The notes under the pieces: model-generated | The model's input: the letters and a program-made list of their open reading frames with translations, nothing else | Database searches by the model: none | Told to the model about the DNA's origin: nothing | Program-made: the position numbers and the translations under genes | In this document: in pieces, positions 24,701 through 32,993 of the stretch | Numbering within the stretch: the first letter of the stretch is position 1 | Layout: each line of letters starts with the position of its first letter | Assembly (NCBI GenBank): GCA_025964575.1 | Contig: JAOPYO010000131.1 | Location: forward strand, 1 to 32,993 | Length of the DNA stretch: 32,993 nt | Source: Actinomycetes bacterium | Lineage (GTDB): Bacteria; Actinomycetota; Actinomycetes; Streptosporangiales; Streptosporangiaceae | Reading direction: 5' to 3'

Positions 24701-27583
24701 TCAGACGACGGGGGTACGGTCGAAGAGGCCGAGGCGGTGGGCGGTGGCGGCGGCTTCGCCGCGTCCGGTGACGTCGAGCTTGGCCAAAATGTTGGAGACG
24801 TGCACGCTCGCCGTCTTGGCGGAGATGAACAGGGCCTCGGCGATGTCCCGGTTGCTGCGGCCGCCGGTGACCAGCCGGAGGACCTCCAGCTCCCGGGGCG
24901 TCAGCCCGAGCGGAGCGGACTCACTCGTGGTGAATCTGGCACGGCGGGACAGGTCGTCGATGTGCTCCCGTAGCGGCCGGGCGCCCAGCAGGTCGGCCAG
25001 TTCGCCGGCGCGGCGCAGCCGTACCCCTGCCTTCTCACGGTCACCCGAGGCCAGCGCGGGCATGGCCGCACCCACCAGGGCCCGGGCCTGCGCATAGGGC
25101 TGCCTCAGGGACTCCCAAGCCGCGGCGGCGGTGTCCCAGGCCGCGCCGCTTGGGGTGACGGTGGCGGCGAAGGTCAGCTGATGGGCTCGCTGCAGCGGTC
25201 CGCTGACGGTGAGGTTCTCCGCGCGAGTTCGGGCCCTGGCCAGGGTACGACCATCTCCGATGGCCAGGGAGGCTCCGGCCGCGAGCACCAGCACCGGCCA
25301 GGCATAGCGGGCGTCGTCGGAGAGCATGAGGTCGGTCAGGACCGGTTCGACGGCGGTCGGCACCAGCTCCGGCCTACCCTGGCCCAGTAGCAGCGAGGCC
25401 TCCAGCCGGATGACCGCGAAGAGGTCCTCGGAGCGGCGGGTCGCGTCACGTGCGGTCAGCCACGAGGCCGGCTCCAGCGCCGCCGCGCCACCGGCCAGAT
25501 CACCACGCGCCACCAGCACCTCTCCGGCCAGTTCCTGCAGCGCGGCCCGATGGCCGGGTGGCGGATCCTGCTCCAGCGCTTGCTCGATCACACTGAGCGC
25601 TTCGTCCCAGCGGCCGAGCGAGACCAGCGGTTCGGCCAGATTGATGGCGAGGAAGGTGCCCGAGACGCGGCCCAGCCCATGCCTTCCGGCCTCCTCGATG
25701 CCCCGACGGGCCACCTTGGTGGCCTCCTCATGCCGACCGGCTCCCTCCAGGATGTGGGAACGGTTGACCGCGATGCGCAGCACCGGCCGGAACGCCCCGG
25801 CCCCTTCCGCGATGGGGTCGATCGCATCCAGCCGGGCGAGGGTCTCGTCGGCGTCGACGGTGCCGCTGTCCATACAGATGAGCGTGAGCAGTCCGCTGGC
25901 CTCTGCCAACGGGTCGCCGACCTGCCGGGCCATCGCGACCGCTTCTTCGGCGGCGGCCCGAGCCTCATCCTGGCCGGGCATCTTGAACAGCTGCTCGGCC
26001 ATGGTGGCGAGGGCTCGCGCTCGTCCGGCGGTGGGCGGGTCGGCTGGGACCAGGCGTATCGCCTCGTGAAGGTCGGCGATGCCCTCGACCCGGCGGAGCC
26101 GCAACAACATCCGGCCTCGCTGCTCCAGCAGGGAGGACGCGCGCTCCGGGTCGTCGATCCCCTTGAGCGCGGCTGTGGCGAACTTGATCCCCCGTTCGCT
26201 CTCACCCGCCAGATCGGCCGCTATGACCGCCTTCTCCAGCACCTCGGTCTGGTCGTGACCGATGCGCTCGACGGCGTCGGGCACCCGATCCCACAGCTCG
26301 AGCACTCTGGACAGCATGCCCAGCGCCTCCGAGTAGGCGGCGGCCTTGTGCGCCGTGAGGGCCGCGCGCCAGGCGCTGATCAGCGCCCAGGTGAGGTTGT
26401 GCGCGGAGTGCCAGTGATGGGCCAGCTCGACCGCGGCGCGCCCGGACGGCACCAGTTCGGAATTCGCCTCCAGCACCTCGGCATAGTGAGTGTGCAACCG
26501 GGTGTGCTCGCCGGGCAGTAGATCGTCGTGGATGGCCTCCCGGATCAGGGCGTGCCGGAAGCAGTAACCGTCGCCCTCGACGGTGAGCACGTTGGCCGCC
26601 ACCGCGGGGCGCAGCAGCCGGGTCAGCGCCGCGTCGTCGAGCCCGGACACCGAGGCCAGCAGCGCGTGCTCGATATGGGCACCGCTGCCGCTGGCCACCC
26701 GGAGCAAGTCCTGAGTGTCCTCGGGCAGCTTCTGCATGTTCGCCAGCAGCAGGTCACGCAGCGATTCGGGCAGCTCGCTGACGAGTTTGCCGTCGCAGCC
26801 GAGCAGCGCCTCCACGAACAGCGGGTTGCCCTGGCTGCGTTCATAGACTTTGTCGACCAGTCGCGGTTCGGGCTCCCGCTTGAGGAAGTCCTGCACAAGC
26901 TCGGCCACTTCGCGGCGGGACAGCCGGCCCAGCTCCAGGCGCCCGACCCGGTCGACCCGGTCCAGCTCCGCCAGCAGCGGCCGCAGCGGATGGGTTCGGT
27001 GCAGCTCGTCGAGGCGATAGGTGACCAGGATGAACACCGATCCGCCGAGGTTGCGGATGAGGAAGGAGAGCAGATCCCGGGTGGATCTGTCAGCCCAGTG
27101 AGCGTCCTCGATGACCAGCACGAGAGGGCTCGGCTCGGCCAGCCGCTCCAACAGGGTCAGCACCAGCTCGAACAGCCGGGCCCGCACCTCGCCGGAGGTG
27201 CTGTCGCCCTCGGGCTCCCCGAACTCCGGTAGCAGCCGGGCCAGCCCACCGGTGGTCGCCCCGGGCAAGAGCTCCGCGACCCCGTTGATGCCGATCTCCC
27301 GGACCAGCTGGCGCAGAGCGGCGGTGAAGGGAGCGAAAGGCAGGCCGTCCGAGCCCAGCTCCAGGCAGCCGCCGACCAGCACCCGGGCGTTCTGGCGTAC
27401 GCGTCCGACGAACTCGTTGATCAGGCGTGTCTTGCCGACCCCGGCCTCGCCGCCGACGAGCACCGCACCGGGCGCAGCGGAGAACGCCGCGCCCAGCCGG
27501 TCCAATTCGTGGATCCGGCCGACGATGACGGGACTCTCCACATGCGTGATCACGCTCCCCAGGATGTCATCTGACACTGACAA
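24701..27583 (-). CDS. LuxR-family LAL regulator (ATP-binding, 960 aa), copy 2
   Basis: This has the same architecture as copy 1: Walker A LVGGEAGVGKTRL (about 42-54), Walker B PLVLVIEDAHWAD (about 153-165), a helical middle and a C-terminal LuxR HTH (GLTPRELEVLRLVTGGRSNR, IAEALFISAKTASVHVSNIL). Long blocks are shared with copy 1, for example HALIREA, LLPGE-TRLH, VLELWDRVPDA and the last 110 residues. The middle is more diverged, which suggests an old tandem duplication with different ligand specificity. Start choice is uncertain: TTG at 27583 or GTG at 27577, neither with a ribosome site. It begins 12 nt after the CoA-transferase stop, so both are probably one transcript. Confidence 0.9.
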   Translation of the reverse strand: MSVSDDILGSVITHVESPVIVGRIHELDRLGAAFSAAPGAVLVGGEAGVGKTRLINEFVGRVRQNARVLVGGCLELGSDGLPFAPFTAALRQLVREIGINGVAELLPGATTGGLARLLPEFGEPEGDSTSGEVRARLFELVLTLLERLAEPSPLVLVIEDAHWADRSTRDLLSFLIRNLGGSVFILVTYRLDELHRTHPLRPLLAELDRVDRVGRLELGRLSRREVAELVQDFLKREPEPRLVDKVYERSQGNPLFVEALLGCDGKLVSELPESLRDLLLANMQKLPEDTQDLLRVASGSGAHIEHALLASVSGLDDAALTRLLRPAVAANVLTVEGDGYCFRHALIREAIHDDLLPGEHTRLHTHYAEVLEANSELVPSGRAAVELAHHWHSAHNLTWALISAWRAALTAHKAAAYSEALGMLSRVLELWDRVPDAVERIGHDQTEVLEKAVIAADLAGESERGIKFATAALKGIDDPERASSLLEQRGRMLLRLRRVEGIADLHEAIRLVPADPPTAGRARALATMAEQLFKMPGQDEARAAAEEAVAMARQVGDPLAEASGLLTLICMDSGTVDADETLARLDAIDPIAEGAGAFRPVLRIAVNRSHILEGAGRHEEATKVARRGIEEAGRHGLGRVSGTFLAINLAEPLVSLGRWDEALSVIEQALEQDPPPGHRAALQELAGEVLVARGDLAGGAAALEPASWLTARDATRRSEDLFAVIRLEASLLLGQGRPELVPTAVEPVLTDLMLSDDARYAWPVLVLAAGASLAIGDGRTLARARTRAENLTVSGPLQRAHQLTFAATVTPSGAAWDTAAAAWESLRQPYAQARALVGAAMPALASGDREKAGVRLRRAGELADLLGARPLREHIDDLSRRARFTTSESAPLGLTPRELEVLRLVTGGRSNRDIAEALFISAKTASVHVSNILAKLDVTGRGEAAATAHRLGLFDRTPVV

Positions 27584-27595
27584 AACGCATCAGAC

Positions 27596-28633
27596 TTATT
27601 GCCACCCCTGACCCCGGTGCTGGTCGAGTTCCGCGATCGGGCCGGGAGGAAGAGGCGGATGGGCGGTCGTTCGGACCGGGCTGCCCACGGTTCCGGCGGC
27701 GATCACTCCGCGCTGCTGGAAGTGGTCGAGTTCCATCATCTCGTCCCTGCTCAGCACCGGGGCGACGGGCGCGCCAACGGCTGTCAGCAGGGCCACGGCC
27801 TCGTCACGGGTCAGTGGGGCGATGGCGGCGGCGATCTCCGCGTCGAGTTCGCTGACCCTTCCCAGCCGCTCCAGGAAAGAGGTTGCGGCATGCCGCTCCA
27901 GTCCGAGGGCCCGGCACGTTGCCGCCCACAGATGTCCCTCGGAAACCACTCCGAGTGTGATCTTCCCGCCGTCCTTGGTCGGGTAGACGCCATAGCCCGG
28001 GACCGGTCCGGCGCCGCCGTTCCTGTTCTTGGCCACGGGCACCGTGCCGACCCAGTTGGCCAGAACGTCCGCCATGCCTAGATCGATCCGGTCGCCCCGG
28101 CCGGTCTGACGGGCCTTGAGCACGCCCGCGGTGATGGCGAACGCCGCCATCGTGGCCGCTCCCATGTCCGCCACCGGCAGTTCGTCGGCGTCCGGGGAGA
28201 CCGCATCAGGCGGGAGCGCCCCGGTGTAGGCCCGGTAGTTGACGTCGTGTCCTGGCACGTCGGCCAGGTCGCCCTGGGCTCCGTACCCGGACAGTGAGCA
28301 GTAGACGATGCGTGGGTTGCGCTCCCGTACGATCTCGTAGCCCACGCCGAGGCGGTCGGCGACGCCTGGCCGATAGCCCTCCACGAACACGTCGGCGTCC
28401 CGGGCCAACTGGAGGCAGCGAGAACGGTCCTCGGGGTCCTTGAGGTTCAGTGCGAGGCTGCGTTTGTGCTGGTTGAGCAGGTCGAAGTGGTTCCCGAACA
28501 TCCGCATGGGCTCACCACCCGGCGGCTCCACCTTGAGCACGTCGGCACCGAGCTGAGCGAGTAGCTGGGTGGCGTACGGACCCGGCCGCCACATCGTCAG
28601 GTCGAGTACCAGCAGTCCATCGAGCAGAGCCAT
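27596..28633 (-). CDS. CaiB/BaiF family protein, alpha-methylacyl-CoA racemase-like or CoA-transferase
   Basis: A class III CoA-transferase fold protein of about 345 residues. The N-terminus ([20 protein letters not shown]) and [12 protein letters not shown] are typical. The region matching the active site of mycobacterial alpha-methylacyl-CoA racemase is present: GHDVNY (racemase His126/Asp127) and, about 30 residues later, VADMGAATM (racemase Asp156, which is also the CoA-transferase aspartate). It therefore could racemise 2-methyl-branched acyl-CoA or transfer CoA between acids. The ATG at 28633 gives the family N-terminus but lacks a ribosome site; the frame opens 12 codons earlier at a TTG. 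It leads an apparent operon with the LAL regulator that follows. A 14-bp inverted repeat lies 34 bp upstream. Confidence 0.85.
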   Translation of the reverse strand: MALLDGLLVLDLTMWRPGPYATQLLAQLGADVLKVEPPGGEPMRMFGNHFDLLNQHKRSLALNLKDPEDRSRCLQLARDADVFVEGYRPGVADRLGVGYEIVRERNPRIVYCSLSGYGAQGDLADVPGHDVNYRAYTGALPPDAVSPDADELPVADMGAATMAAFAITAGVLKARQTGRGDRIDLGMADVLANWVGTVPVAKNRNGGAGPVPGYGVYPTKDGGKITLGVVSEGHLWAATCRALGLERHAATSFLERLGRVSELDAEIAAAIAPLTRDEAVALLTAVGAPVAPVLSRDEMMELDHFQQRGVIAAGTVGSPVRTTAHPPLPPGPIAELDQHRGQGWQ

Positions 28634-28666
28634 GGGAGTTCTGTGCCGCGCGCATGGTAGGCGAGT

Positions 28667-28680
28667 CAAGCGAGCGCTTG
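28667..28680. promoter_or_regulatory. 14-bp inverted repeat, candidate operator
   Basis: CAAGCG-AG-CGCTTG is a perfect inverted repeat with 6-bp arms and a 2-bp centre between the divergent CaiB/BaiF and collagen-like genes, 34 bp upstream of the former. It resembles TetR-family sites. The spacing does not fit the KstR2 motif, which has CAAG and CTTG only 2 bp apart. Confidence 0.5.
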
Positions 28681-28800
28681 GTCAACACCCCTTATGACCC
28701 GCTTGTGCCGGTCCCCCGGATGGTGGATCATCAGCGGGCGTCTATGACGCATCCGTACCCGGAGGCTCGAAACCCCGGACGTCCTTGTGAGGCCTCCCCC

Positions 28801-29664
28801 GTGAAACTCCCACTCTCCACGACTCGCAGGGCTGCCACGCTCTTCGGCGCCGCCTTGGTGGTCGTCGTATCCAGCTCTGCTGTCGCAGCCTCGGCGCCCG
28901 TGATCGCGTCCACCCCCCAGGTCCACGCCTGCGTGAACAAGACGAAGCTGACCGTACGCATCGTCGATCCCGCTCTCAAGAAGTACTGTTCCAAGGCTGA
29001 GCGAAGCGTCAGCTGGAACATCACCGGCCCGAAGGGCGCTACGGGAGCCACTGGAGCCACTGGAGCCATCGGCCCCAAGGGCGCTACCGGGGCTACCGGA
29101 CCCGCCGGGGCCACCGGCCTTAAGGGTGATACCGGAGCCATGGGCCCTGCCGGGACCACTGGTCCCCAGGGCGATACCGGAGCGGCTGGAGCCACCGGAC
29201 CCGCCGGACCCGCCGGTCCCAAGGGCGATGCCGGAGCTGCCGGAGCCAAGGGCGACACCGGGGCCGCAGGGGCCACTGGCCCGAAGGGCGACCCAGGCCC
29301 GGCAGGACCCACCGGGCCCGCTGGAGCCGCTGGAGCCACTGGAGCCACTGGGGCCACCGGCCCCAAGGGCGATACGGTCCCGGACTCCCGCTTCGGCACG
29401 AATACTGAAATGGCCAATTCCGGCAACGCGGGGACCTGCACCATGGGTGCTGTGTGGCTGGTGGCGGGAAGCGTAGCCGGTGGCGTGCCTGCGAGCGGGC
29501 AGACACTGCAGATCAGCCAGAACGCGGCGCTGTTCGCCTTGCTCACCAACACCTATGGCGGTGATGGAAAGACGACCTTCAAGTTGCCGGACCTGCGGAA
29601 CGCCGCCCCCAACGGCCTGACCTACGTGATCTGCGTGCAGGGCATATTCCCGGCCAGGAACTAG
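28801..29664 (+). CDS. Secreted collagen-like protein with C-terminal phage tail-collar domain
   Basis: A 287-residue protein. Residues 1-40 are a basic N-terminus and signal peptide ([22 protein letters not shown]). A short Cys-containing head ([30 protein letters not shown]) is followed by 39 uninterrupted Gly-X-Y triplets (about 76-192), rich in GAT, GPA, GPK and GDT, able to form a collagen triple helix. The C-terminal 80 residues match the phage tail-collar (Pfam PF07484) pattern: [32 protein letters not shown], ending [13 protein letters not shown]. The trimeric collar domain would nucleate the collagen trimer. The GTG at 28801 has GAGG 8 nt upstream; an in-frame ATG at 28744 would add non-signal sequence. 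It is probably surface-exposed or released; there is no sortase motif. No phage genes are nearby. Confidence 0.85.
   Translation: MKLPLSTTRRAATLFGAALVVVVSSSAVAASAPVIASTPQVHACVNKTKLTVRIVDPALKKYCSKAERSVSWNITGPKGATGATGATGAIGPKGATGATGPAGATGLKGDTGAMGPAGTTGPQGDTGAAGATGPAGPAGPKGDAGAAGAKGDTGAAGATGPKGDPGPAGPTGPAGAAGATGATGATGPKGDTVPDSRFGTNTEMANSGNAGTCTMGAVWLVAGSVAGGVPASGQTLQISQNAALFALLTNTYGGDGKTTFKLPDLRNAAPNGLTYVICVQGIFPARN
29029..29379 (+). repeat. Tandem Gly-X-Y coding repeats
   Basis: The collagen segment shows short tandem DNA repeats of 9 bp multiples, such as GGAGCCACT three times near 29046 and again near 29331. These can expand or contract by slippage without changing the frame. Confidence 0.8.
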
Positions 29665-29694
29665 ACCTGTCGTTCCGCTCAGGCAGATCTCTAC

Positions 29695-29729
29695 AAGCCG
29701 GGCCCCGATGACCTGTCAGGGCCCGGTTT
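29695..29729 (+). terminator. Hairpin terminator after the collagen-like gene
   Basis: An 11-bp stem with one G-U pair (29695-29705 with 29719-29729, core CCGGGCCC/GGGCCCGG) ends in TTT on the plus strand. It lies about 30 bp after the stop codon. Confidence 0.75.
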
Positions 29730-29762
29730 GTCCTGTTGGGCGGCGTCGGCGATGCTTAGCGG

Positions 29763-30695
29763 GTGTCAACGACGACTCCTAAGGACCCGGCCGCGCTCCG
29801 CGGGTTCCTCCATGGGCTGCCCGCGGTCGATCAGGTGGGGGCCGAGGAGCGGGCCGCCCGGCTGGCCACCCGCTCGATCAAGAACGCCGCGAAGGCTGAG
29901 GCTATCGATCTGGCGATCTCGATGATCGACCTCACCACGTTGGAAGGGGCGGACACTCCGGGGAAGGTGCGGGCCTTGTGCGCTAAGGCCGCTCACCCGG
30001 ACCCGGGTGACTCCGCCACTCCTAAGGTCGCGGCCGTCTGTGTGTACTCCGACCTGGTCGGCGTGGCGGTCGGGGCTCTGCGCGGCACGGGGATCGGGGT
30101 GGCGAGCGTCGCGACCGCTTTCCCTTCTGGGCGGGCGCCGTTGGAGGCGAAGCTGGCCGATACTCGGCGGGCGATCGATGATGGCGCCGCTGAGATCGAC
30201 ATGGTGATCGACCGGGGTGCGTTCCTGGCCGGTGACTACCGGAAGGTCTTCGACGAGATCGGTGCGGTCAAGGGGGTTTGCGCGGAGGGCGTCCACCTTA
30301 AGGTGATCTTGGAGACTGGTGAGTTGGTGACCTACGACAACGTACGCCGGGCCTCCTGGCTGGCGATGCACGCGGGTGCGGACTTCATCAAGACCTCCAC
30401 CGGGAAGGTGTCGCCGGCCGCGACCCTTCCGGTCACTTTGATCATGCTGGAGGCCGTACGGGATTTCCGCGAGCGGACCGGCCGTCAGATCGGGGTCAAG
30501 CCCGCGGGTGGCATCCGTACGACCAAGGACGCGATCAAGTACCTGGTCCTGGTCAACGAGACCGCTGGGCCGGACTGGCTGAGCCCCGGGTGGTTCCGGC
30601 TGGGCGCCTCGTCGTTGCTCAATGATCTGCTGATGCAGCGGCAGAAGCTCAGCACGGGTGTCTACGGCGGCCCCGACTATGTGACGGTGGACTGA
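29763..30695 (+). CDS. deoC: Deoxyribose-phosphate aldolase
   Basis: A class I aldolase that cleaves 2-deoxy-D-ribose 5-phosphate to glyceraldehyde 3-phosphate and acetaldehyde in deoxynucleoside catabolism. At 310 residues it is the longer type with an N-terminal extension. Signatures are KVAAVCVYSD, GVASVATAFPSG, AAEIDMVIDRGAFLAGDY, the Schiff-base lysine in DFIKTSTGKV (near 208) and the second lysine in GVKPAGGIRT (near 245). The GTG at 29763 has no ribosome site, so a leaderless start is possible. The stop overlaps the next start (TGATG), so it is the first gene of a tight operon with two aldehyde dehydrogenase-family genes. Confidence 0.93.
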   Translation: MSTTTPKDPAALRGFLHGLPAVDQVGAEERAARLATRSIKNAAKAEAIDLAISMIDLTTLEGADTPGKVRALCAKAAHPDPGDSATPKVAAVCVYSDLVGVAVGALRGTGIGVASVATAFPSGRAPLEAKLADTRRAIDDGAAEIDMVIDRGAFLAGDYRKVFDEIGAVKGVCAEGVHLKVILETGELVTYDNVRRASWLAMHAGADFIKTSTGKVSPAATLPVTLIMLEAVRDFRERTGRQIGVKPAGGIRTTKDAIKYLVLVNETAGPDWLSPGWFRLGASSLLNDLLMQRQKLSTGVYGGPDYVTVD

Positions 30696-32128
30696 TGGTC
30701 TTCGAATACGCGCCGGCGCCCGAATCCCGGGCCGTGGTCGACATCCAGCCTGCGTACGGCCTCTTCATCGATGGAGAGTGGACCGATGGGCCGGGGGAGG
30801 ACCGCATCAAGACGATCGATCCCGCGACTGAGGAGGTGCTCGCGGAGATCGCCGTGGCGGGCCCGGCTGATGTCGACCGGGCGGTCGCCGCGGCTCGTAG
30901 GGCGTATGAGAACGTCTGGGGCCTGATGCCGGGCCGGGAGCGGGCGAAGTACCTCTTCCGGATCGCCCGCCTGATCCAGGAGCGGTCGCGCGAGCTGGCG
31001 GTGCTGGAGTCGATCGACAATGGCAAGCCGATCCGCGAGTCCCGCGATGTGGACCTGCCGCTCGTTGCCGCGCATTTCTTCTACTACGCGGGTTGGGCCG
31101 ACAAGCTCGACCATGCGGGGTTCGGTAAGGACCCGAAGAGTCTGGGGGTGGCGGTGCAGGTCATCCCGTGGAACTTCCCGTTGCTCATGCTGGCGTGGAA
31201 GATCGCGCCCGCTCTGGCGTGCGGGAACACGGTGGTCCTCAAGCCTGCCGAGACGACCCCGTTGACGGCGTTGGCGTTCGCGCAGATCTGTGAGCAGGCC
31301 GACCTTCCGCCGGGGGTGGTCAACATCGTCACCGGGGCCGGCGAGACGGGCCGGTTGCTGGTCGAGCATGAGGGCATCGACAAGGTCGCTTTCACCGGCT
31401 CCACCGATGTCGGCAAGCAGATCGCCCGCGCGGTGGCCGGTACGAGGAAGAAGCTGACCCTGGAGCTGGGTGGTAAGGCCGCCAACGTGGTCTTCGATGA
31501 TGCTCCGCTGGATCAGGCCGTCGAGGGCATCGTCAACGGGATCTTCTTCAACCAGGGTCACGTGTGCTGTGCCGGTTCGCGGCTGCTGGTCCAGGAGTCG
31601 ATCGCGGAGGAGGTCCTGGCGAAACTGAAGGTGCGGATGGCGTCGCTGCGGGTCGGTGACCCGTTGGATAAGAACACCGATATCGGGGCGATCAACTCGG
31701 CTGAGCAGTTGGAGCGGATCCGTGCGCTGTCGGAGGTCGGCGAGCGGGAGGGCGCGGAGCGCTGGGCGCCGCCCTGTGATCTGCCCGGCCGCGGTTTCTG
31801 GTTCGCGCCGACGGTGTTCACCGGTGTCTCGCAGGCGCACCGGATAGCCCGCGAGGAGATCTTCGGGCCGGTTCTGTCGGTGCTGACGTTCCGGACCCCG
31901 CAGGAGGCGGTGGATAAGGCCAACAACACCCCGTACGGGCTGTCGGCCGGGGTGTGGACCGACAAGGGCTCACGGATCTTGTGGATGGCGCAGCGGCTGC
32001 GCGCCGGGGTGGTGTGGGCCAACACCTTCAACAAGTTCGACCCGGCCAGCCCCTTCGGCGGCTACCAGGAGTCGGGCTTCGGTCGCGAGGGCGGCCGCCA
32101 TGGGCTGGAGGCCTACCTCGATGTCTGA
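30695..32128 (+). CDS. NAD(P)-dependent aldehyde dehydrogenase
   Basis: A complete aldehyde dehydrogenase of 477 residues. It has the cofactor segment VAVQVIPWNFPLLMLAWKIA, GFTGSTDVGKQI-like VAFTGSTDVGK, the general base Glu in LTLELGGKAANVV (near 256), the nucleophile in NQGHVCCAGSRLL (near 290) and the EEIFGPVLSV motif. Coupled to deoC by a TGATG overlap, it most likely oxidises the acetaldehyde (or a related aldehyde) made by DeoC, to acetate. The next gene begins 8 bp before its stop, so all three are one operon. Confidence 0.93.
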   Translation: MVFEYAPAPESRAVVDIQPAYGLFIDGEWTDGPGEDRIKTIDPATEEVLAEIAVAGPADVDRAVAAARRAYENVWGLMPGRERAKYLFRIARLIQERSRELAVLESIDNGKPIRESRDVDLPLVAAHFFYYAGWADKLDHAGFGKDPKSLGVAVQVIPWNFPLLMLAWKIAPALACGNTVVLKPAETTPLTALAFAQICEQADLPPGVVNIVTGAGETGRLLVEHEGIDKVAFTGSTDVGKQIARAVAGTRKKLTLELGGKAANVVFDDAPLDQAVEGIVNGIFFNQGHVCCAGSRLLVQESIAEEVLAKLKVRMASLRVGDPLDKNTDIGAINSAEQLERIRALSEVGEREGAERWAPPCDLPGRGFWFAPTVFTGVSQAHRIAREEIFGPVLSVLTFRTPQEAVDKANNTPYGLSAGVWTDKGSRILWMAQRLRAGVVWANTFNKFDPASPFGGYQESGFGREGGRHGLEAYLDV

Positions 32129-32993
32129 ACGGACTGGGCAGATGAGAACCGAGCGAGTGAGCGTCCGCAAGACCTACAAGCTGTTCATCGGGGGCGCGTT
32201 CCCCCGGTCGGAGTCCGGCAGGTCGTACGTGGTGAATGACGGTCACGGCAACTTCCTCGCGAACGCCTCGCAGGCCTCCCGCAAGGACGTACGGGATGCG
32301 GTGACGGCCGCGCGCAAGGCGTTCGGCGGCTGGTCGAGCCGGACCGCCTACAACCGGGGCCAGATCCTCTACCGGGTCGCTGAGATGCTCGAGGGCCGCA
32401 AGGCACAGTTCGTCAGCGAGCTCAGGGACGCCGGCCACGCCAAGGGGGCGGCCGCCACCGAGGTGGATCAGGCCATCGACCGGTGGGTCTGGTACGCGGG
32501 CTGGGCCGACAAGATCGGGGCCGTCACGGGTTCGGCCAATCCGGTGTCGGGGCCGTTCTTCAACTTCTCCTCTCCCGAACCCACCGGTGTCGTCGGTGTC
32601 GTGGCTCCGGACTCGCCGCTGCTGGGGCTGGTCTCGGTGATCGCGCCCGCGATCACCTCCGGCAACACGACCGTCGTGGTCGCCTCCGAGCCCGCCCCAC
32701 TGCCGGCCATCACCCTCGCCGAGGTACTGGCCACCTCGGACCTGCCGGGCGCAGTGGTGAACATCCTCACCGGCCACCGGGCCGAGCTCGCACCGTGGCT
32801 GGCCTCGCATCTGGACGTCAACGCCATCGATCTGGCCGGGGCAACACACGACCTCGCGGTGGAGTGCGAAAGAGCCGCCGCAGACAACCTCAAAAGAGTG
32901 CTGCGCCCCGCCCCCACCGACTGGACAACCGACCCCGGAACCGACCGGATGACGGCCTTCCTGGAGACCAAGACGGTCTGGCACCCGATCGGC
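32121..32993 (+). CDS. Degenerate aldehyde dehydrogenase-like protein (3' end outside window)
   Basis: This frame is open from 32121 to the window end (291 codons). It starts with ALDH-like sequence (YKLFIGGAFPRSESGRSY, ARKAFGGWSSRTAYNRGQIL, RWVWYAGWADKIG) and keeps GLVSVIAPAITSGNTTVV and DLPGAVVNILTG. The cofactor motif is GVVAPDSPLLG instead of PWNFP. Where active enzymes have ELGGK and then the Cys segment, it reads DLAGATHDLAVECERA, passes straight to NLKRVLRP and ends with ETKTVWHPIG, so the catalytic Glu and Cys domain are missing. GGAGG at 32107-32111 supports the ATG at 32121, overlapping the previous gene by 8 bp; an ATG at 32142 is an alternative. It is probably a noncatalytic partner of the upstream enzyme and close to its natural end. 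Confidence 0.85.
   Translation, partial: MSERTGQMRTERVSVRKTYKLFIGGAFPRSESGRSYVVNDGHGNFLANASQASRKDVRDAVTAARKAFGGWSSRTAYNRGQILYRVAEMLEGRKAQFVSELRDAGHAKGAAATEVDQAIDRWVWYAGWADKIGAVTGSANPVSGPFFNFSSPEPTGVVGVVAPDSPLLGLVSVIAPAITSGNTTVVVASEPAPLPAITLAEVLATSDLPGAVVNILTGHRAELAPWLASHLDVNAIDLAGATHDLAVECERAAADNLKRVLRPAPTDWTTDPGTDRMTAFLETKTVWHPIG

Noticed and set aside
28667-28680. KstR2-type cholesterol operator
   Set aside because: The CAAG and CTTG halves are 6 bp apart here, not 2, so the published KstR2 motif is not met; kept only as a generic inverted repeat.
28801-29664. Prophage remnant suggested by the tail-collar domain
   Set aside because: No integrase, capsid, terminase, portal or other tail gene lies nearby, and the protein has a secretion signal.

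Overview
The window is high-GC DNA with GTG/TTG starts and dense, mostly non-overlapping genes. The gene types are actinobacterial: a DtxR/IdeR iron regulator, a SpoIIE-type phosphatase with PAS, GAF and ATPase domains, giant LuxR-family (LAL) regulators, a citrate synthase divergent from pdxH, and a deoC-aldehyde dehydrogenase operon. This points to a filamentous or soil actinomycete, most likely Streptosporangiales (inference, not tested by a search). No rRNA, tRNA, CRISPR array, insertion sequence or prophage core was seen.

Layout. 1-1540: a terminator, a secreted His/Asn-rich Ala/Pro-repeat protein with unusual codon use, then a convergent zone with four hairpins. 1539-5612: citrate synthase (-), divergent pdxH (+) coupled to an EntS-like MFS exporter, then an IdeR-like repressor. 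5735-9112: a SpoIIE phosphatase/HATPase protein (+), convergent with a methyltransferase (-) that is preceded by a 52-residue two-helix membrane protein not normally called as a gene. 9289-11316: a 14-TM drug exporter fused to a C-terminal winged-helix domain. 11435-18223: an acyl-CoA block with thiolase, a divergent crotonase paralogue, a DMT exporter, a small secreted Cys protein (-), a long acyl-CoA dehydrogenase (-) and a divergent IclR regulator. 18355-21416: a methyltransferase and a STAND ATPase without an output domain. 21479-28633 (-): a CaiB/BaiF racemase/CoA-transferase, then two tandem paralogous LAL regulators, the second preceded by a 42-residue ORF. 28801-29664: a secreted collagen-like protein ending in a phage tail-collar domain. 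29763-32993: deoC, an aldehyde dehydrogenase and a degenerate aldehyde dehydrogenase cut by the window edge.

How the genes may work together. The thiolase, crotonase, acyl-CoA dehydrogenase, CoA-transferase and IclR genes suggest catabolism of a fatty, branched or alicyclic acyl-CoA. Perfect 14-bp inverted repeats (6-bp arms, 2-bp centre) upstream of the acyl-CoA dehydrogenase and of the CoA-transferase, and a perfect 20-bp inverted repeat upstream of the crotonase, look like control sites. DeoC and the aldehyde dehydrogenase form a deoxyribose-5-phosphate to acetaldehyde to acetate route. The most distinctive items are the collagen/tail-collar surface protein, the transporter-winged-helix fusion, the degenerate aldehyde dehydrogenase partner, the HTH-less STAND ATPase beside two LAL regulators, and the His-rich repeat protein.
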